A stretch of DNA of 64,000 nucleotides from Pseudorhodoplanes sp. (GTDB lineage: Bacteria > Pseudomonadota > Alphaproteobacteria > Rhizobiales > Xanthobacteraceae): positions 2,997,126-3,061,125 of the forward strand of contig JAVSMS010000001.1 of NCBI GenBank assembly GCA_032027085.1. Direction: 5' to 3'. Every line of letters begins with the position of its first letter. The first letter of the stretch is position 1. Position numbers and translations under genes: made by a program. Below the pieces are notes generated by a model that saw nothing but the letters and a program-made list of their open reading frames with translations, was not told the origin of the DNA and made no database searches. Positions 25,672 to 35,437 of the stretch are shown one piece after another.

Positions 25672-26313
25672 CTACTCACCCGCGCGGACACGGGACGGCC
25701 GCACCAGTTTCGGAAATCCCCGATAAAGCGCCCCGTGATCACCGTCATGGTTCGCCATGCCGGGCTTGGTCAGAAGCCCGCGCGGGGCTGCGAAGCTGGT
25801 GATGCGCCGCTTCGGATAATCGTGCCAGGCGATGTTGAAGGCTGCGAGCTTCGGGAAGAACTGCAATTCGCTGTAGGGCAGGTGGTCGTGGATCCACCAC
25901 GCCATCTGCGGCCAGGTCACGCCGCCGTCGAGACGATCGGCGAGCCACGGGATGACGATGCAAGCCATCGCGCCCATGCCGCCGTCGGCGCTGCGCTGAT
26001 CCCAGATGTGGCGCGCGCGGTTGCGCTCATTCGAGCCGCAATTGTGATAGTGCGCGCAGCCATAGGCGTTGACCTGTGGCGAGCGATAGGCCGAACGCAC
26101 CGCAATCCGTCCGAAGGTCGCCTGCAACGGCTCGAGCAGGTCTTCGCACAGCTTGCGTCCGGCTGCGACCGCAAGATCAGGATCGTCCGGCACATTGGTG
26201 AAGCCGTGCATATTGGCGATCTCGCTGTAGAGGAAATCGCGCATGTAGAAATTGGCCGACAGCCGGATGCGGCCCAGATTTTCAGCGCTGCGGACGGAGA
26301 CAGGTTTGCGCAT
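25672..26313 (-). CDS. M15-like peptidase domain protein
   Basis: 213 residues, no signal peptide. N-terminal LSANFYMRDFLYSEIANMHG, then PLQATFGRIAVRSAYRSPQVN (a D-Ala-D-Ala carboxypeptidase VanY/M15-like S-x-Y-R-S segment), HIWDQRSADGGMGAMACIVI and a central HD. The order resembles phage-type M15 endopeptidases, but the zinc ligands are not certain from sequence alone. Start ATG 26313 accepted. Third M15-like gene in 4.5 kb. Confidence 0.55.
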   Translation of the reverse strand: MRKPVSVRSAENLGRIRLSANFYMRDFLYSEIANMHGFTNVPDDPDLAVAAGRKLCEDLLEPLQATFGRIAVRSAYRSPQVNAYGCAHYHNCGSNERNRARHIWDQRSADGGMGAMACIVIPWLADRLDGGVTWPQMAWWIHDHLPYSELQFFPKLAAFNIAWHDYPKRRITSFAAPRGLLTKPGMANHDGDHGALYRGFPKLVRPSRVRAGE

Positions 26314-26530
26314 CGTTTGTCCATCGTTTGTGATGGATGATAGCGCCGCGATGCGGTCGGCGCATTCCGGTTTCTGCCCTGACGCTACAACAGTAAGGCT
26401 GTGTCAGCCTCTGCGGCCACGAAGGAAGCACGCGCATCCTCAGGCGCCACAAAATTAAGGCCGGCCTTTCGGCCGCCCTTTGGATTCGTGCAATGTCCGA
26501 GTCTTCGTCCGGGCAAGACGCGTCAGTGCA

Positions 26531-26971
26531 TCACCGCCGCAGCGACACCGCCATCCCGTTAAGATCGAGATTGACGATCAGCCCGGTCTGGCTGCCGGAG
26601 AGCTCCATCACCGCGCCGCGCTGGTTGGTGAGGATCACCGCCTGCGGTCCGCGGATCACGGCCGCGCCCGCCGAACCCGCGCCATAGACGCCTTCGATAT
26701 CCGTCGGACGGAAGATGTTGCTGACGCGGCCGCGCAGGTTGGTCTGCGACCCGCCGAAGGTGAGGCCGTAGCTCAAACCGCCGATCGAGAGTGGATAGGT
26801 GCGGCCGCGGAAGGTCAGGGTGCCGGAGCCGATAGTGCCGCCAATGACCCAGCCTGCCTTGATGAAGGAGATGCGGACCGTGCCGGTATCGGCGAAGGCG
26901 GTGGAGGAGAGGGCGGTCGCGACGATGGCGACCAAGGCAATAAGCAAGCTTTTGAAACCAAAACGTGACAT
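26531..26971 (-). CDS. Secreted beta-rich hypothetical protein
   Basis: 146 residues from MSRFGFKSLLIALVAIVATALSSTAFA (signal peptide). The mature chain is Gly- and beta-rich (GWVIGGTIGSGTLTFRGRTY, GGLSYGLTFGGSQTNLRGRVSNI). Reads as a conserved Rhizobiales secreted protein; I considered EipA/DUF1134 and YSC84-like families but the motifs do not match well. Function unknown. Confidence 0.6.
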   Translation of the reverse strand: MSRFGFKSLLIALVAIVATALSSTAFADTGTVRISFIKAGWVIGGTIGSGTLTFRGRTYPLSIGGLSYGLTFGGSQTNLRGRVSNIFRPTDIEGVYGAGSAGAAVIRGPQAVILTNQRGAVMELSGSQTGLIVNLDLNGMAVSLRR

Positions 26972-27257
26972 GTCTTGTCCTTTCGCGTCCAAACGAGGTG
27001 TCACCTCACAATGAGACCTGTCGGGTCACCTTGTAGCCGAGTCGGGCCGGTTCGACCCGGCTTTTCAATGACCGGATATGGTCGCCGTTATCGGGAATGC
27101 CGGAGGCGACAGGTGCGTGTTCCGGGCCATAGCGGCGGCCGCTTGACTTTCTGATCCCGGGGGCGAAGAGCGGATGATTCGCCGAACGTCAGGCGAGAGG
27201 GGAAGCCCACGGCCGCACGACTAGCGAAAGGATATTGTCAGACGCGGGCAGCTTGGC

Positions 27258-27975
27258 CTAGCCAAATGCCCGCGCTCCGGCATGCGCGACGCCGAGATGC
27301 GTTTCAAGAATGTGGCGTTCGGACCGCAAGTTCGCGCTGTCGCCTTCATAGACGATGCTTCCGCGCTCGACGATTATGGCGCGGTCGGTGACGCTCAGGA
27401 CCTTTTGCGCATTCTGCTCGACCAGAATTGCGGACATGCCTTCCTCGACGATGATGCGGCGCAGGGCGCGCATCAGCTCCTCCACCACGATCGGCGCAAG
27501 CCCCTCAAGCGGCTCGTCCAGCAGCATGACGCGCGGATTGAGCGCCAGCGCCCGCGCGATGGCCAGCATTTGCTGTTCGCCGCCGGAAAGCTGACTGCCG
27601 AAATTGAGGCGGCGTTCGGCGAGCCGTGGAAATAACTCGAAAATGCGCGGCAACGTCCAGTGGCCCGACTGCGCGACCGCGGTCAGGTTCTCCACCACCG
27701 TCAGCGATCGGAAAATGTTGCGCTCCTGCGGCACCCAGCCGATGCCGGCATGGGCGCGCTGGTCGGGCCGCAACGGCGTGATGTCGGCGCCGTCGAGGCG
27801 AATGGTGCCACCGAAATGCCGGGTGACTCCGACAATCGTGTTGATCAGCGTCGTCTTGCCCATGCCGTTGCGGCCGAGCACGGCCAGCGCCTGTCCTTGC
27901 GCCAGCGAGAACGAAAGGCCGGACAGCACGACGGCTTCGCCGTAGCCGGCCTTGAGCTTGTCGACGGTGAGCAGA

Positions 27976-27983
<8 letters not shown>
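27258..27983 (-). CDS. livF: Branched-chain/aromatic-type ABC importer ATPase (LivF), system 1
   Basis: 241 residues from MPDLLTVDKLKAGYGEAVVL. Walker A GRNGMGKTT, signature LSGGEQQML, Walker B VMLLDEPLEGL. The GLAPIVVEEL segment is typical of LivF. Last gene of a five-gene leftward operon, overlapping LivG by 8 bp. HAAT-family systems import branched-chain amino acids, urea or aromatic acids; proximity to the benzoyl-CoA cluster makes aromatic acids plausible. Confidence 0.85.
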
Positions 27984-28724
<741 letters not shown>

Positions 28725-28728
<4 letters not shown>

Positions 28729-29786
28729 TGCGAGCCATCCCGCAGGGGTGACGTCGGCGGCGCGCGGCGCCAGTCCATGCGTGCCGCCAGTCGGTGGAAC
28801 GGTGCCGCCCAGGAGGCGAGGCGATCACGTCCGATCAGGACGATGGCCACGAGCAGGAGCCCGATCCAGAACGGCCAGTATTGCGGGGTGACCGCGGACA
28901 GATAATCCTGCAGCAGCTTGAACAGGATGGCGCCGATGATGCCGCCATAGAGATAGCCGGTGCCACCGATGATCAGAACCAGCAGCAGATCGGCCGAGCG
29001 CTCGAAGGAGAAGACGTCAAGCGAGGTGAAGGCCGTCGTCTGGGTCAGCAGGGCGCCGGCAATCCCCGCATAGCCCGCCGCAATGGTGTAGATCGCCACC
29101 AGCCTGGCATTCAGCGGAATGCCGATCGCCGCCGCGCGCGTCGGGTTGTCCTTGATCGCCCGCAGCGACAACCCGAAGGACGAATTCATCATGCGGCGCG
29201 CGATCAGAAAGAGCACCGCCAGCACGGCCACCGAATAGTAATAGCCGGTGTGTCCGAACATGTCGAAACGGAACAGGCCGAGCAGCGGCTTGATGGTGAC
29301 GCCTTGCAGGCCGTCGGCGCCGCCGGTCAACCAGGCGTGCTTGTTGGCGAGCTCGCGCAGGACCAGCGCAACGCCCAATGTCACCATCAGGCGGGTCAGA
29401 TCAGAGCCGCGCAGGACCAGAAAGCTCGCGACAAAGCCGACCGCCGCGGCCAGGCAGCCGGAAAGCAAGAGCGCAAGCAGCGGCTCGTTGACGATCTCGT
29501 GCTTAGCGAGCAGTCCGGCCGCATAGGCGCCGACGCCGAAAAAGGCCGCGTGTCCAAGCGAGACGATGCCGGCATAGCCAAGGATGAGGTCGAGCGACAG
29601 CGCGAACAGCGCCAGCCAGGCGATCTCGGTGAGGATAAGATGGCGATCGGGCGCGACGAACAGGGTGGCCGCCACCGCGGCCCAGAAGATAAGCTCGAAG
29701 GGATGCCAGGCGCGGCGGCCAGCGAGGGTTTTGCGCACCAGAGTCGTCAATGCGGGAATTTTTTCGGCGAAGGCGTGCATGGTCAC
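28725..29786 (-). CDS. livM: Branched-chain/aromatic-type ABC permease (LivM), system 1
   Basis: 353 residues with about nine hydrophobic segments. LivM signatures: GYAGIVSLGHAAFFGVGAYAAG and SLRAIKDNPTRAAAIGIPLN. The C-terminal hydrophilic tail of about 40 residues is longer than usual. Overlaps LivG and LivH by 4 bp each. Confidence 0.85.
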
Positions 29787-30643
29787 CTCGCCGTGGCGCG
29801 GGCAAAGAGTCCCTCTGGACGCCAGATCAGGACCACGATCATGATGGTGTAGATAACGAAGGCGCCTAGGTCGGGCACATAATATTTGCCGGCAACGTCG
29901 GCGATGCCGAGGATGGTCGAGGCGAGCAGCGGGCCGGTCATACTGGATGTTCCGCCGACGGTCACGACCACGAGGAAAAAGACCATGTATTTGAGCGGAA
30001 AGACCGGATCGAGCCCGAGGATTTCCGCTCCGAGCGCGCCGCCAAGCCCGGCCAGCCCGGATCCGGCGGCGAAGGTGATCGCGAACATGGCGTTGACATT
30101 GATGCCAAGACCGCGTGCGACGCGCGCGTCATCGACCGCGGCGCGCAGCCGGCTGCCATAGCGGGTATGGGTGAGAATGAATTGCAGGACCGCGGTGAGC
30201 AGCCCGCACAGAACGATGATCAGCAGGCGATAACGTCCGATCCCGACGCCGAAAATCTCGAACCGCCCCTGCAGGTAATCGGGCAGCGTGATGAAGACCT
30301 GGTTCGATCCGGCAACATAGTCGGTGGCGACCACCGCCATGAAGACAAGGCCGATGGTGAACAGCACCTGATCCAGATGGCTCTTCGCATAGACATGGAC
30401 ATACAGCGTGCGCTCAAACAGAAGGCCGATGATCGCGGTGATGACAAAGACCAGCGGCAACGAGGCGAGAAAAGGGACGCCGAGCCGGTTGACCAGGACG
30501 AAGGCGCAATAGCCACCCGCCATGGCGAAGGCGCCATGCGCGAGATTGACGAAGTTCATCAGGCCGAGAGTGACCGACAGCCCGCATGCCAGCATGAACA
30601 GCACCATGCCGTAAGCAAGGCCGTCGAAGAGAATCGTGAGCAT
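29783..30643 (-). CDS. livH: Branched-chain/aromatic-type ABC permease (LivH), system 1
   Basis: 286 residues, about eight hydrophobic segments. LivH signatures: LGLMNFVNLAHGAFAMAGGY and RAAVDDARVARGLGINV. Forms a heterodimeric channel with LivM. Separated from the binding-protein gene by 68 bp. Confidence 0.85.
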   Translation of the reverse strand: MLTILFDGLAYGMVLFMLACGLSVTLGLMNFVNLAHGAFAMAGGYCAFVLVNRLGVPFLASLPLVFVITAIIGLLFERTLYVHVYAKSHLDQVLFTIGLVFMAVVATDYVAGSNQVFITLPDYLQGRFEIFGVGIGRYRLLIIVLCGLLTAVLQFILTHTRYGSRLRAAVDDARVARGLGINVNAMFAITFAAGSGLAGLGGALGAEILGLDPVFPLKYMVFFLVVVTVGGTSSMTGPLLASTILGIADVAGKYYVPDLGAFVIYTIMIVVLIWRPEGLFARATAR

Positions 30644-30711
30644 TCCGCCTCGCTTCTTCCCGCAGCAGGGTGGCGCGCGACGGTGACGCCGCGCGCCGCT
30701 TTGGAAGGGTC

Positions 30712-31887
30712 CTATTTCTTGGCGGCCTTGACCGGATCCTTGACCGCCTCGAAGGTGGCAAATTCCACATTGTGCAATTCACCACCGACCTTTTCGACTT
30801 TGCGGATATAGATATTCTGGATGATATCGCGCGTTTCCGGATCGATCTTGATCGACCCGCGCGGGCTCTCCCAGGTCATGCCTTTCATGGCGTTGACGAG
30901 CGAGTCACCGTCGGTCTTGCCGCCGGACTTCTTCAACGCCTCATAGATGAGGTGCATTCCGTCATACCCCCCCACCGACATGAAGTTCGGGCGCATGCCC
31001 GGATTGTTCTTGCGGAAGGCGGCGTCGTAGGCCTTGTTCTTTGGCGACGGATGGGCGGTGGCATAAAAATGCGCGGTGATGATGCCGAGCGCGACATCGC
31101 CATAGCGAGGGAGAATGTCGTCGTCGGTGAGGTCGCCCGGTCCGATCAGCTTCATGCCCGCCTTATCGAGACCGCGCTCGACAAATTGCTTCATCACGAT
31201 GGCGCCGGCGCCGGAGGGAACGAATACGAAAATTGCATCCGGCTTGGCGTCGGCCGCCCGCTGCAGGAACGGCGCGAAATCAGGATTCTGCATGGGGATG
31301 CGCAGTTCGGCGGCAATTTGCCCGCCGCCCGCGATGAAGCGCTCCTTGAACGATTTCTCGGCGTCGTGGCCCGGCGCATAATCTGACACCATGGTCACAA
31401 CCTTCTTGATGTTGTTCTTGACCGCCCATTCCGCGATGATTGAGGTCGATTGCGGGACGGTGAAGCTCGTGCGCACGATATAGGGCGAGCGCTCGGTGAT
31501 GATCGAGGTGCCGGCCGCCATGACGATCTGCGGGACCTTGGCTTCGGTCGCGAGCGGTGCGACCGCAAGCGCCAGCGGGGTTAGCCCGAAGCCGGCCAGC
31601 ACCTGCACCTTCTCGCTGATGACAAGTTCCTGTGCCATCCGCTTGGTGATTTCGGCATTGCCGGTGTCGTCCTTCAGGATGACCTCGATTTTCTTGCCGG
31701 CAACGGTCGCCCCATGCTCCTGCATGTAGAGGCGGACGGCGCCGATGATCTGCTTGCCGGTCGAGGTGAACGGCCCCGTCATCGGCAGGATCAAGCCGAT
31801 CTTCACGGTGTCCTGCGCCTGCGCGACGGACCCGAGAGCGGCGAGCATTATTGACGTCGATATCGCAAGGATTGACTTCCTCAGCAT
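30712..31887 (-). CDS. ABC substrate-binding protein of system 1 (LivJ/type I)
   Basis: 391 residues with a signal peptide (ISTSIMLAALGSVAQAQ). Periplasmic-binding type I fold: VKIGLILPMTGPFTSTGKQ, LKDDTGNAEITKRMAQELV, GYDGMHLIYEALKKSGG. Closest, by feel, to proteins binding aromatic acids such as benzoate or 4-hydroxybenzoate rather than leucine, but this is inference from context. First gene of the leftward operon; a CRP/FNR-like palindrome lies 161 bp upstream. Confidence 0.8.
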   Translation of the reverse strand: MLRKSILAISTSIMLAALGSVAQAQDTVKIGLILPMTGPFTSTGKQIIGAVRLYMQEHGATVAGKKIEVILKDDTGNAEITKRMAQELVISEKVQVLAGFGLTPLALAVAPLATEAKVPQIVMAAGTSIITERSPYIVRTSFTVPQSTSIIAEWAVKNNIKKVVTMVSDYAPGHDAEKSFKERFIAGGGQIAAELRIPMQNPDFAPFLQRAADAKPDAIFVFVPSGAGAIVMKQFVERGLDKAGMKLIGPGDLTDDDILPRYGDVALGIITAHFYATAHPSPKNKAYDAAFRKNNPGMRPNFMSVGGYDGMHLIYEALKKSGGKTDGDSLVNAMKGMTWESPRGSIKIDPETRDIIQNIYIRKVEKVGGELHNVEFATFEAVKDPVKAAKK

Positions 31888-32364
31888 GAGCTTCCCTCCA
31901 GTTTCACGTCTTTCATTTTTTATGTGTGCCGTTCAACGATCGAGAAAGTCGGTCGATGTGTTGTTGTTATTTTTCGTCGCGAGATACCCGGCCGTTGCTT
32001 AAGATGGCCATAACGAGAAAGGCTACCGGGAAGACCGGCAGGAGCCCCTTGACGGATGTCAAGTTTGGAAGCCTGTACACCGCGCATGAGGCATTTTGCT
32101 GCGGCGGCAGTTATGCCAATTTCCGCAAACGCGATGGCTATTGGCGATCACCTGGCCGGCTCGGCGCCATCATGTCAAATGTGTTTCGTCATCGGCGGCG
32201 ACGATGTGCGAGCGAGCTTCTCTCCCTCTCACTCTTCGCGTGGATGTGCGCCAGCATCTGTGCGGATTGCGGAACGTACATCATCGCTGCAACAGCGCGA
32301 GCGGCGGTGCAGCTTGCAATGATCCTGCTATCGGCAACGACGATCAGCCGCGTTGGGAGCAAGG
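31888..32364. other. Intergenic region between the importer and the transglutaminase gene
   Basis: 477 bp with no credible gene. It contains a CTTGAC-N4-GTCAAG palindrome (32048-32063) and must hold the promoter of importer system 1. Confidence 0.55.
32048..32063. promoter_or_regulatory. CRP/FNR-like palindrome, site 1
   Basis: CTTGAC-GGAT-GTCAAG, a perfect 6-4-6 inverted repeat. Same architecture as sites at 34114, 38748 and 48253. It lies 161 bp upstream of the substrate-binding protein start (leftward operon). Confidence 0.5.
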
Positions 32365-33057
32365 CTATGATCTGCTCTCCGACGGGACAGCAGCCTGTTC
32401 CTCATCAGCGGCGACGGCTTCCGCATGGAAGTCGCCCTTCAAGCCCTTCTCCTGCATCAGCATCGGATAGGCTTCGCGAAAGTCGGACTGGATGGCTTCG
32501 AACGGCACATCCGCAAACGTGCCGCGGTCCTTGAGATATTCCATGTGGCGTCGGCCGGCGCGGTCAAACGGATGCAGCAGGGAATCCGTCTGCGTGTCGA
32601 ATTCGAGCGGTTTGAGATTGAGCCGCTCGCAAAGCGCCATGTCGAAAGCCGGCGTCGCCTTGACCCAGCGTCCCGCCAGATAAAGATCGGCGTAGGAGTG
32701 CCAGATGAAGATGTCGGTCTTCATGTAGTCGTGGAAGCGCGGGGAGGTCAGGTGGTTGCGAACGTCGGCATAGCCGACGCGTGCCGGCACGCCAATCGCC
32801 CGCGCACTGGCCGCAAACAACGCCGCCTTGCCGACGCAGAATCCGCGTCCGCGTTCGAGCACGGCGCTCGCGCGGAAATTGCCGGGGTCGGTCATGTCGA
32901 CATAGGGGTCGTAGATGATCCCGTCGCGGATCGCATGATAGAGCAGCAAGATCCGCTCAGCCTCGCCGGCGCCCGGCTCCGCGATGCGATGCGCAAAGGT
33001 GGCCACCTGCGGCGCAGTGCTGTCGATGAAGCGGCCCGCGTCCAAATACTCTGTCAT
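32365..33057 (-). CDS. Transglutaminase-like superfamily protein
   Basis: 230 residues from MTEYLDAGRFIDSTAPQVA. Papain-fold triad of transglutaminase-like proteins: Cys in RGRGFCVGKAALFAA, His in IWHSYADLYLAGRW, Asp in KATPAFDMALC. Cytosolic (no signal). Such proteins are proteases or amidases rather than cross-linkers in bacteria. Its position between two aromatic importers is unexplained; no overlap with neighbours. Confidence 0.75.
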   Translation of the reverse strand: MTEYLDAGRFIDSTAPQVATFAHRIAEPGAGEAERILLLYHAIRDGIIYDPYVDMTDPGNFRASAVLERGRGFCVGKAALFAASARAIGVPARVGYADVRNHLTSPRFHDYMKTDIFIWHSYADLYLAGRWVKATPAFDMALCERLNLKPLEFDTQTDSLLHPFDRAGRRHMEYLKDRGTFADVPFEAIQSDFREAYPMLMQEKGLKGDFHAEAVAADEEQAAVPSESRS

Positions 33058-33123
33058 GATCCTCGTCTTTATCCTCTGCTGCATTCGGCAGTCCGCCCTT
33101 CATAACACTCAATATGGAAAGTG

Positions 33124-33473
33124 TCAGGCGCGCGGACGAAAGGCCTTGGGTTCGGTGTCGAGCCCGGGTGAACCGATCAGGTCAAGACAATAGGGGATGG
33201 CGGGAAATACCGCATCGAGACAAGTGCGAATGGAACTTGGCCGGCGTGGCAGGTTGACGATGAGCGTGCGGCCGCGAAGACCCGCCGTCTGGCTGGACGG
33301 GATGGCGGTCGGAACCTGTTTGAGGTTTTCCGTTCGCATCAGCTCGCCAAAGCCCGGCATCGTGCGGGTGCAGGGGGCTTCGGTGGCATCTCCACCGACC
33401 GGCGCGTACCACAACCGGCGCTCGCGCGATGAGAGACGACAAGGATCCCGATCAGCAGGCTGGCGTCAGTCAC
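33124..33473 (-). pseudogene. mogA: mogA/moaB-like molybdopterin adenylyltransferase remnant
   Basis: The C-terminal part is clear in one frame: MPGFGELMRTENLK, then GLRGRTLIVNLPRRPSSIRTCLD, and YCLDLIGSP...AFRPR, typical MogA C-terminus. In a different frame, from GTG 33473, ASLLIGILVVSHRASAG matches the MogA N-terminus. Between them about 70 residues of the domain, including the TGGTG loop, are missing and the frame shifts. So this is a decayed gene with an internal deletion plus frameshift. It starts 3 bp after the DUF2478 stop, in an old operon for molybdenum handling. Confidence 0.7.
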
Positions 33474-33476
33474 GGG

Positions 33477-34043
33477 CTAGGCACTTTCAGTCGGTGCATT
33501 GATCTGCCTGTTGGTTCGGCGCTGTTCGACCACAGCATGACACCAGGCACGCACGCTCTCCATGTCGGGAGAAAGTTCGGCTGCCAATCCTCCATGGAAA
33601 CGATGCCATGCTTCATCGTAAGGCGGGCGCACGGCGGTCAAGACGGCTGTTCCGCTCTCGATGGCGCGCTCGAGGTTTCGCCGAAGCCCGCGACCTTCGG
33701 CTTCGGCCCTACCGAACTTGTTCAAGATCAGGAGATCGATATCCGTGGTTGATGGCCGCTCAAGCAGGGCCCCGAATTCCGCGAGGCGGCTGGTGTCGAG
33801 CCGGCATCCTTGCGCCAGCGATCCGAGCTGCTGCGAAATCTCAATCGCGGTGCCGGATGAGAGGTCCACAAGCGTCATCGCGCTGCAGGCGTTGGCCGCA
33901 TCCGGCGGGTTCACCTGAATGGAACCGCCGACAATAATATTGTCGGCGCGCAGCAACGCGCCCAGACGCGCCAGAAAGTCGTCAATGCGAAATCCGGTGT
34001 GGTAGTGAATTGCGGCGAGCCGCGTGGCATCGGTGGTCGTCAC
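33477..34043 (-). CDS. DUF2478 protein, molybdenum-associated putative NTPase
   Basis: 188 residues. The family pattern includes AIHYHTGFRIDDFLARL, SSGTAIEISQQLG, and LLILNKFGRAEAEGRGLR, the latter being the most diagnostic part (a Walker B-like LILNKFGR). DUF2478 proteins are usually found near molybdate transport or Mo-cofactor genes. Together with the mogA remnant downstream and the molybdopterin enzyme at 39 kb, a role in supplying molybdenum cofactor to that enzyme is plausible. Confidence 0.65.
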   Translation of the reverse strand: MTTTDATRLAAIHYHTGFRIDDFLARLGALLRADNIIVGGSIQVNPPDAANACSAMTLVDLSSGTAIEISQQLGSLAQGCRLDTSRLAEFGALLERPSTTDIDLLILNKFGRAEAEGRGLRRNLERAIESGTAVLTAVRPPYDEAWHRFHGGLAAELSPDMESVRAWCHAVVEQRRTNRQINAPTESA

Positions 34044-34113
34044 GGCACATCTGCCTGCCTTGCAGCCTCGATCATGTCCTGGCCAAAAACGTAGAAAAAC
34101 CAGTGCTGTGCAC

Positions 34114-34129
34114 CTTGAGCTTAGTCAAG
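34114..34129. promoter_or_regulatory. CRP/FNR-like palindrome, site 2
   Basis: CTTGAG-CTTA-GTCAAG, one mismatch from a perfect inverted repeat. It ends 79 bp before the binding-protein start at 34208 and starts 71 bp upstream of the divergent DUF2478 gene, so it could serve both. Confidence 0.5.
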
Positions 34130-34207
34130 GGGCTTCGGCCGCAGGTTTGCTATGCGCTCCCTTTAATAAAGACAAAAAAACAGCGCGTCTCACAAGGGGA
34201 GTTAGCG

Positions 34208-35371
34208 ATGAAGAGACTGCATAAATTTGCCGCTGCCACCGGCATCGGCATGCTCGCGTTTTTTGGCGCCGGTCATGACGCCGATGCTCAAGTCAAGATC
34301 GGGGCCGTTCTCTCGGTGACCGGTCCGGCATCGTTTCTCGGCGATCCTGAAAAGAAAACGCTGGAAACTTATGTCGAGGAGATCAACGCCAAGGGCGGCG
34401 TCAACGGCCAGAAGCTGCAACTCGTAATCTATGATGACGGCGGCGACGCCAACGCGGCCCGCACCTTCGCCACGCGCCTTGTGGAAGAAGATAAAGTGAT
34501 TGCGATGGTCGGCGGCACCACCACCGGCGCGACCATGGCAATGATCCCGGTATTCGAGGAAGCGCAAGTGCCCTTCATTTCGCTTGCCGGCGCCATCCAG
34601 ATCATTCAGCCGGTGCGCAAATGGGTGTTCAAGACGCCGCACACCGACAAGATGGCCTGCGAGAAGATCTTCGCCGACCTCAAGAAGCGCAACCTGACCA
34701 CAATTGCAATGATCTCGGGCACGGACGCATTCGGCAAGTCGATGCGCGATCAATGCGTGGCGGTGGCGCCGAAGAGCGGCATCACCATCGCGCATGAGGA
34801 GACCTACGGTCCGCGCGACAGTGATATGACGCCGCAACTCACCAATATCCGCAACAAGGCGGCCGTGAAGGCGGTGGTCAATCCCGGCTTCGGCCAGGGG
34901 CCGGCGATCGTGACGCGCAATTATCGCCAACTCGATATCAAGCTTCCGCTGTATCAGAGCCATGGCGTTGCCTCGAAGCAGTTCATCGATCTCGCAGGTC
35001 CTGCCGCGGAGGGCGTGCGTCTGCCGGCAGCGGCGCTGCTCGTGGCCGACAAGCTGGCCGACAAGGACCCGCAGAAGAAAGTGGTCGTGGACTATTCGCG
35101 CAAATACCAGGAGAAGACGAAGCAGTCGGTCTCGACCTTCGGAGGTCATGCCTATGACGGCCTGATGATCCTCGTCGGGGCAATGCAACGCGCCAAGACT
35201 GCCGATAAGGCCAAGATCCGCGACGAGATCGAGAAGACCAAGGGTTACGTCGGCACCGGCGGAATCGTGACGATGTCTCCGACCGACCACATGGGTCTTG
35301 ATCTGTCCGCCTTCCGGATGCTGGAAATCAAGAAGGGTGATTGGACCCTGGTGCCTGAGTCAGGTTCCTGA
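34208..35371 (+). CDS. ABC substrate-binding protein of system 2 (type I)
   Basis: 387 residues from MKRLHKFAAATGIGMLAFFG, with AGGGGAG upstream and a signal peptide ending at GHDADAQ. Type I fold: VKIGAVLSVTGPASFLGDPE, LVIYDDGGDANAARTFATRLV, GGTTTGATMAMIPVFEEAQVPF. This class includes aromatic-acid-binding members, which fits the operon position next to phenylacetate genes. First gene of a five-gene importer; an attenuator-type hairpin separates it from the permease genes. Confidence 0.8.
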   Translation: MKRLHKFAAATGIGMLAFFGAGHDADAQVKIGAVLSVTGPASFLGDPEKKTLETYVEEINAKGGVNGQKLQLVIYDDGGDANAARTFATRLVEEDKVIAMVGGTTTGATMAMIPVFEEAQVPFISLAGAIQIIQPVRKWVFKTPHTDKMACEKIFADLKKRNLTTIAMISGTDAFGKSMRDQCVAVAPKSGITIAHEETYGPRDSDMTPQLTNIRNKAAVKAVVNPGFGQGPAIVTRNYRQLDIKLPLYQSHGVASKQFIDLAGPAAEGVRLPAAALLVADKLADKDPQKKVVVDYSRKYQEKTKQSVSTFGGHAYDGLMILVGAMQRAKTADKAKIRDEIEKTKGYVGTGGIVTMSPTDHMGLDLSAFRMLEIKKGDWTLVPESGS

Positions 35372-35379
35372 ACAATCGG

Positions 35380-35409
35380 AAAACGGCGGCGCTAACGCGC
35401 CGCCGTTTT
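35380..35409 (+). terminator. Intra-operon attenuator/terminator hairpin
   Basis: 13-bp perfect stem AAAACGGCGGCGC / GCGCCGCCGTTTT, loop TAAC, between the binding-protein and permease genes. This arrangement often gives higher expression of the binding protein than of the membrane subunits. Confidence 0.7.
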
Positions 35410-35437
35410 CGCAAGTACCACCAAGGAGCGCGAAACG

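Noticed and set aside
27040-27065. GGTTCGACCC, reminiscent of a tRNA T-arm
   Set aside because: No matching acceptor, D-arm or anticodon stem could be drawn around it.
31926-32534. 202-codon plus-strand frame over the intergenic region
   Set aside because: Low-complexity translation with no domain and it runs into the antisense of the transglutaminase gene.
34010-34207. Upstream extension of the importer 2 binding protein
   Set aside because: The frame is open, but the signal peptide and ribosome site place the start at 34208, and the extension holds the regulatory palindrome.
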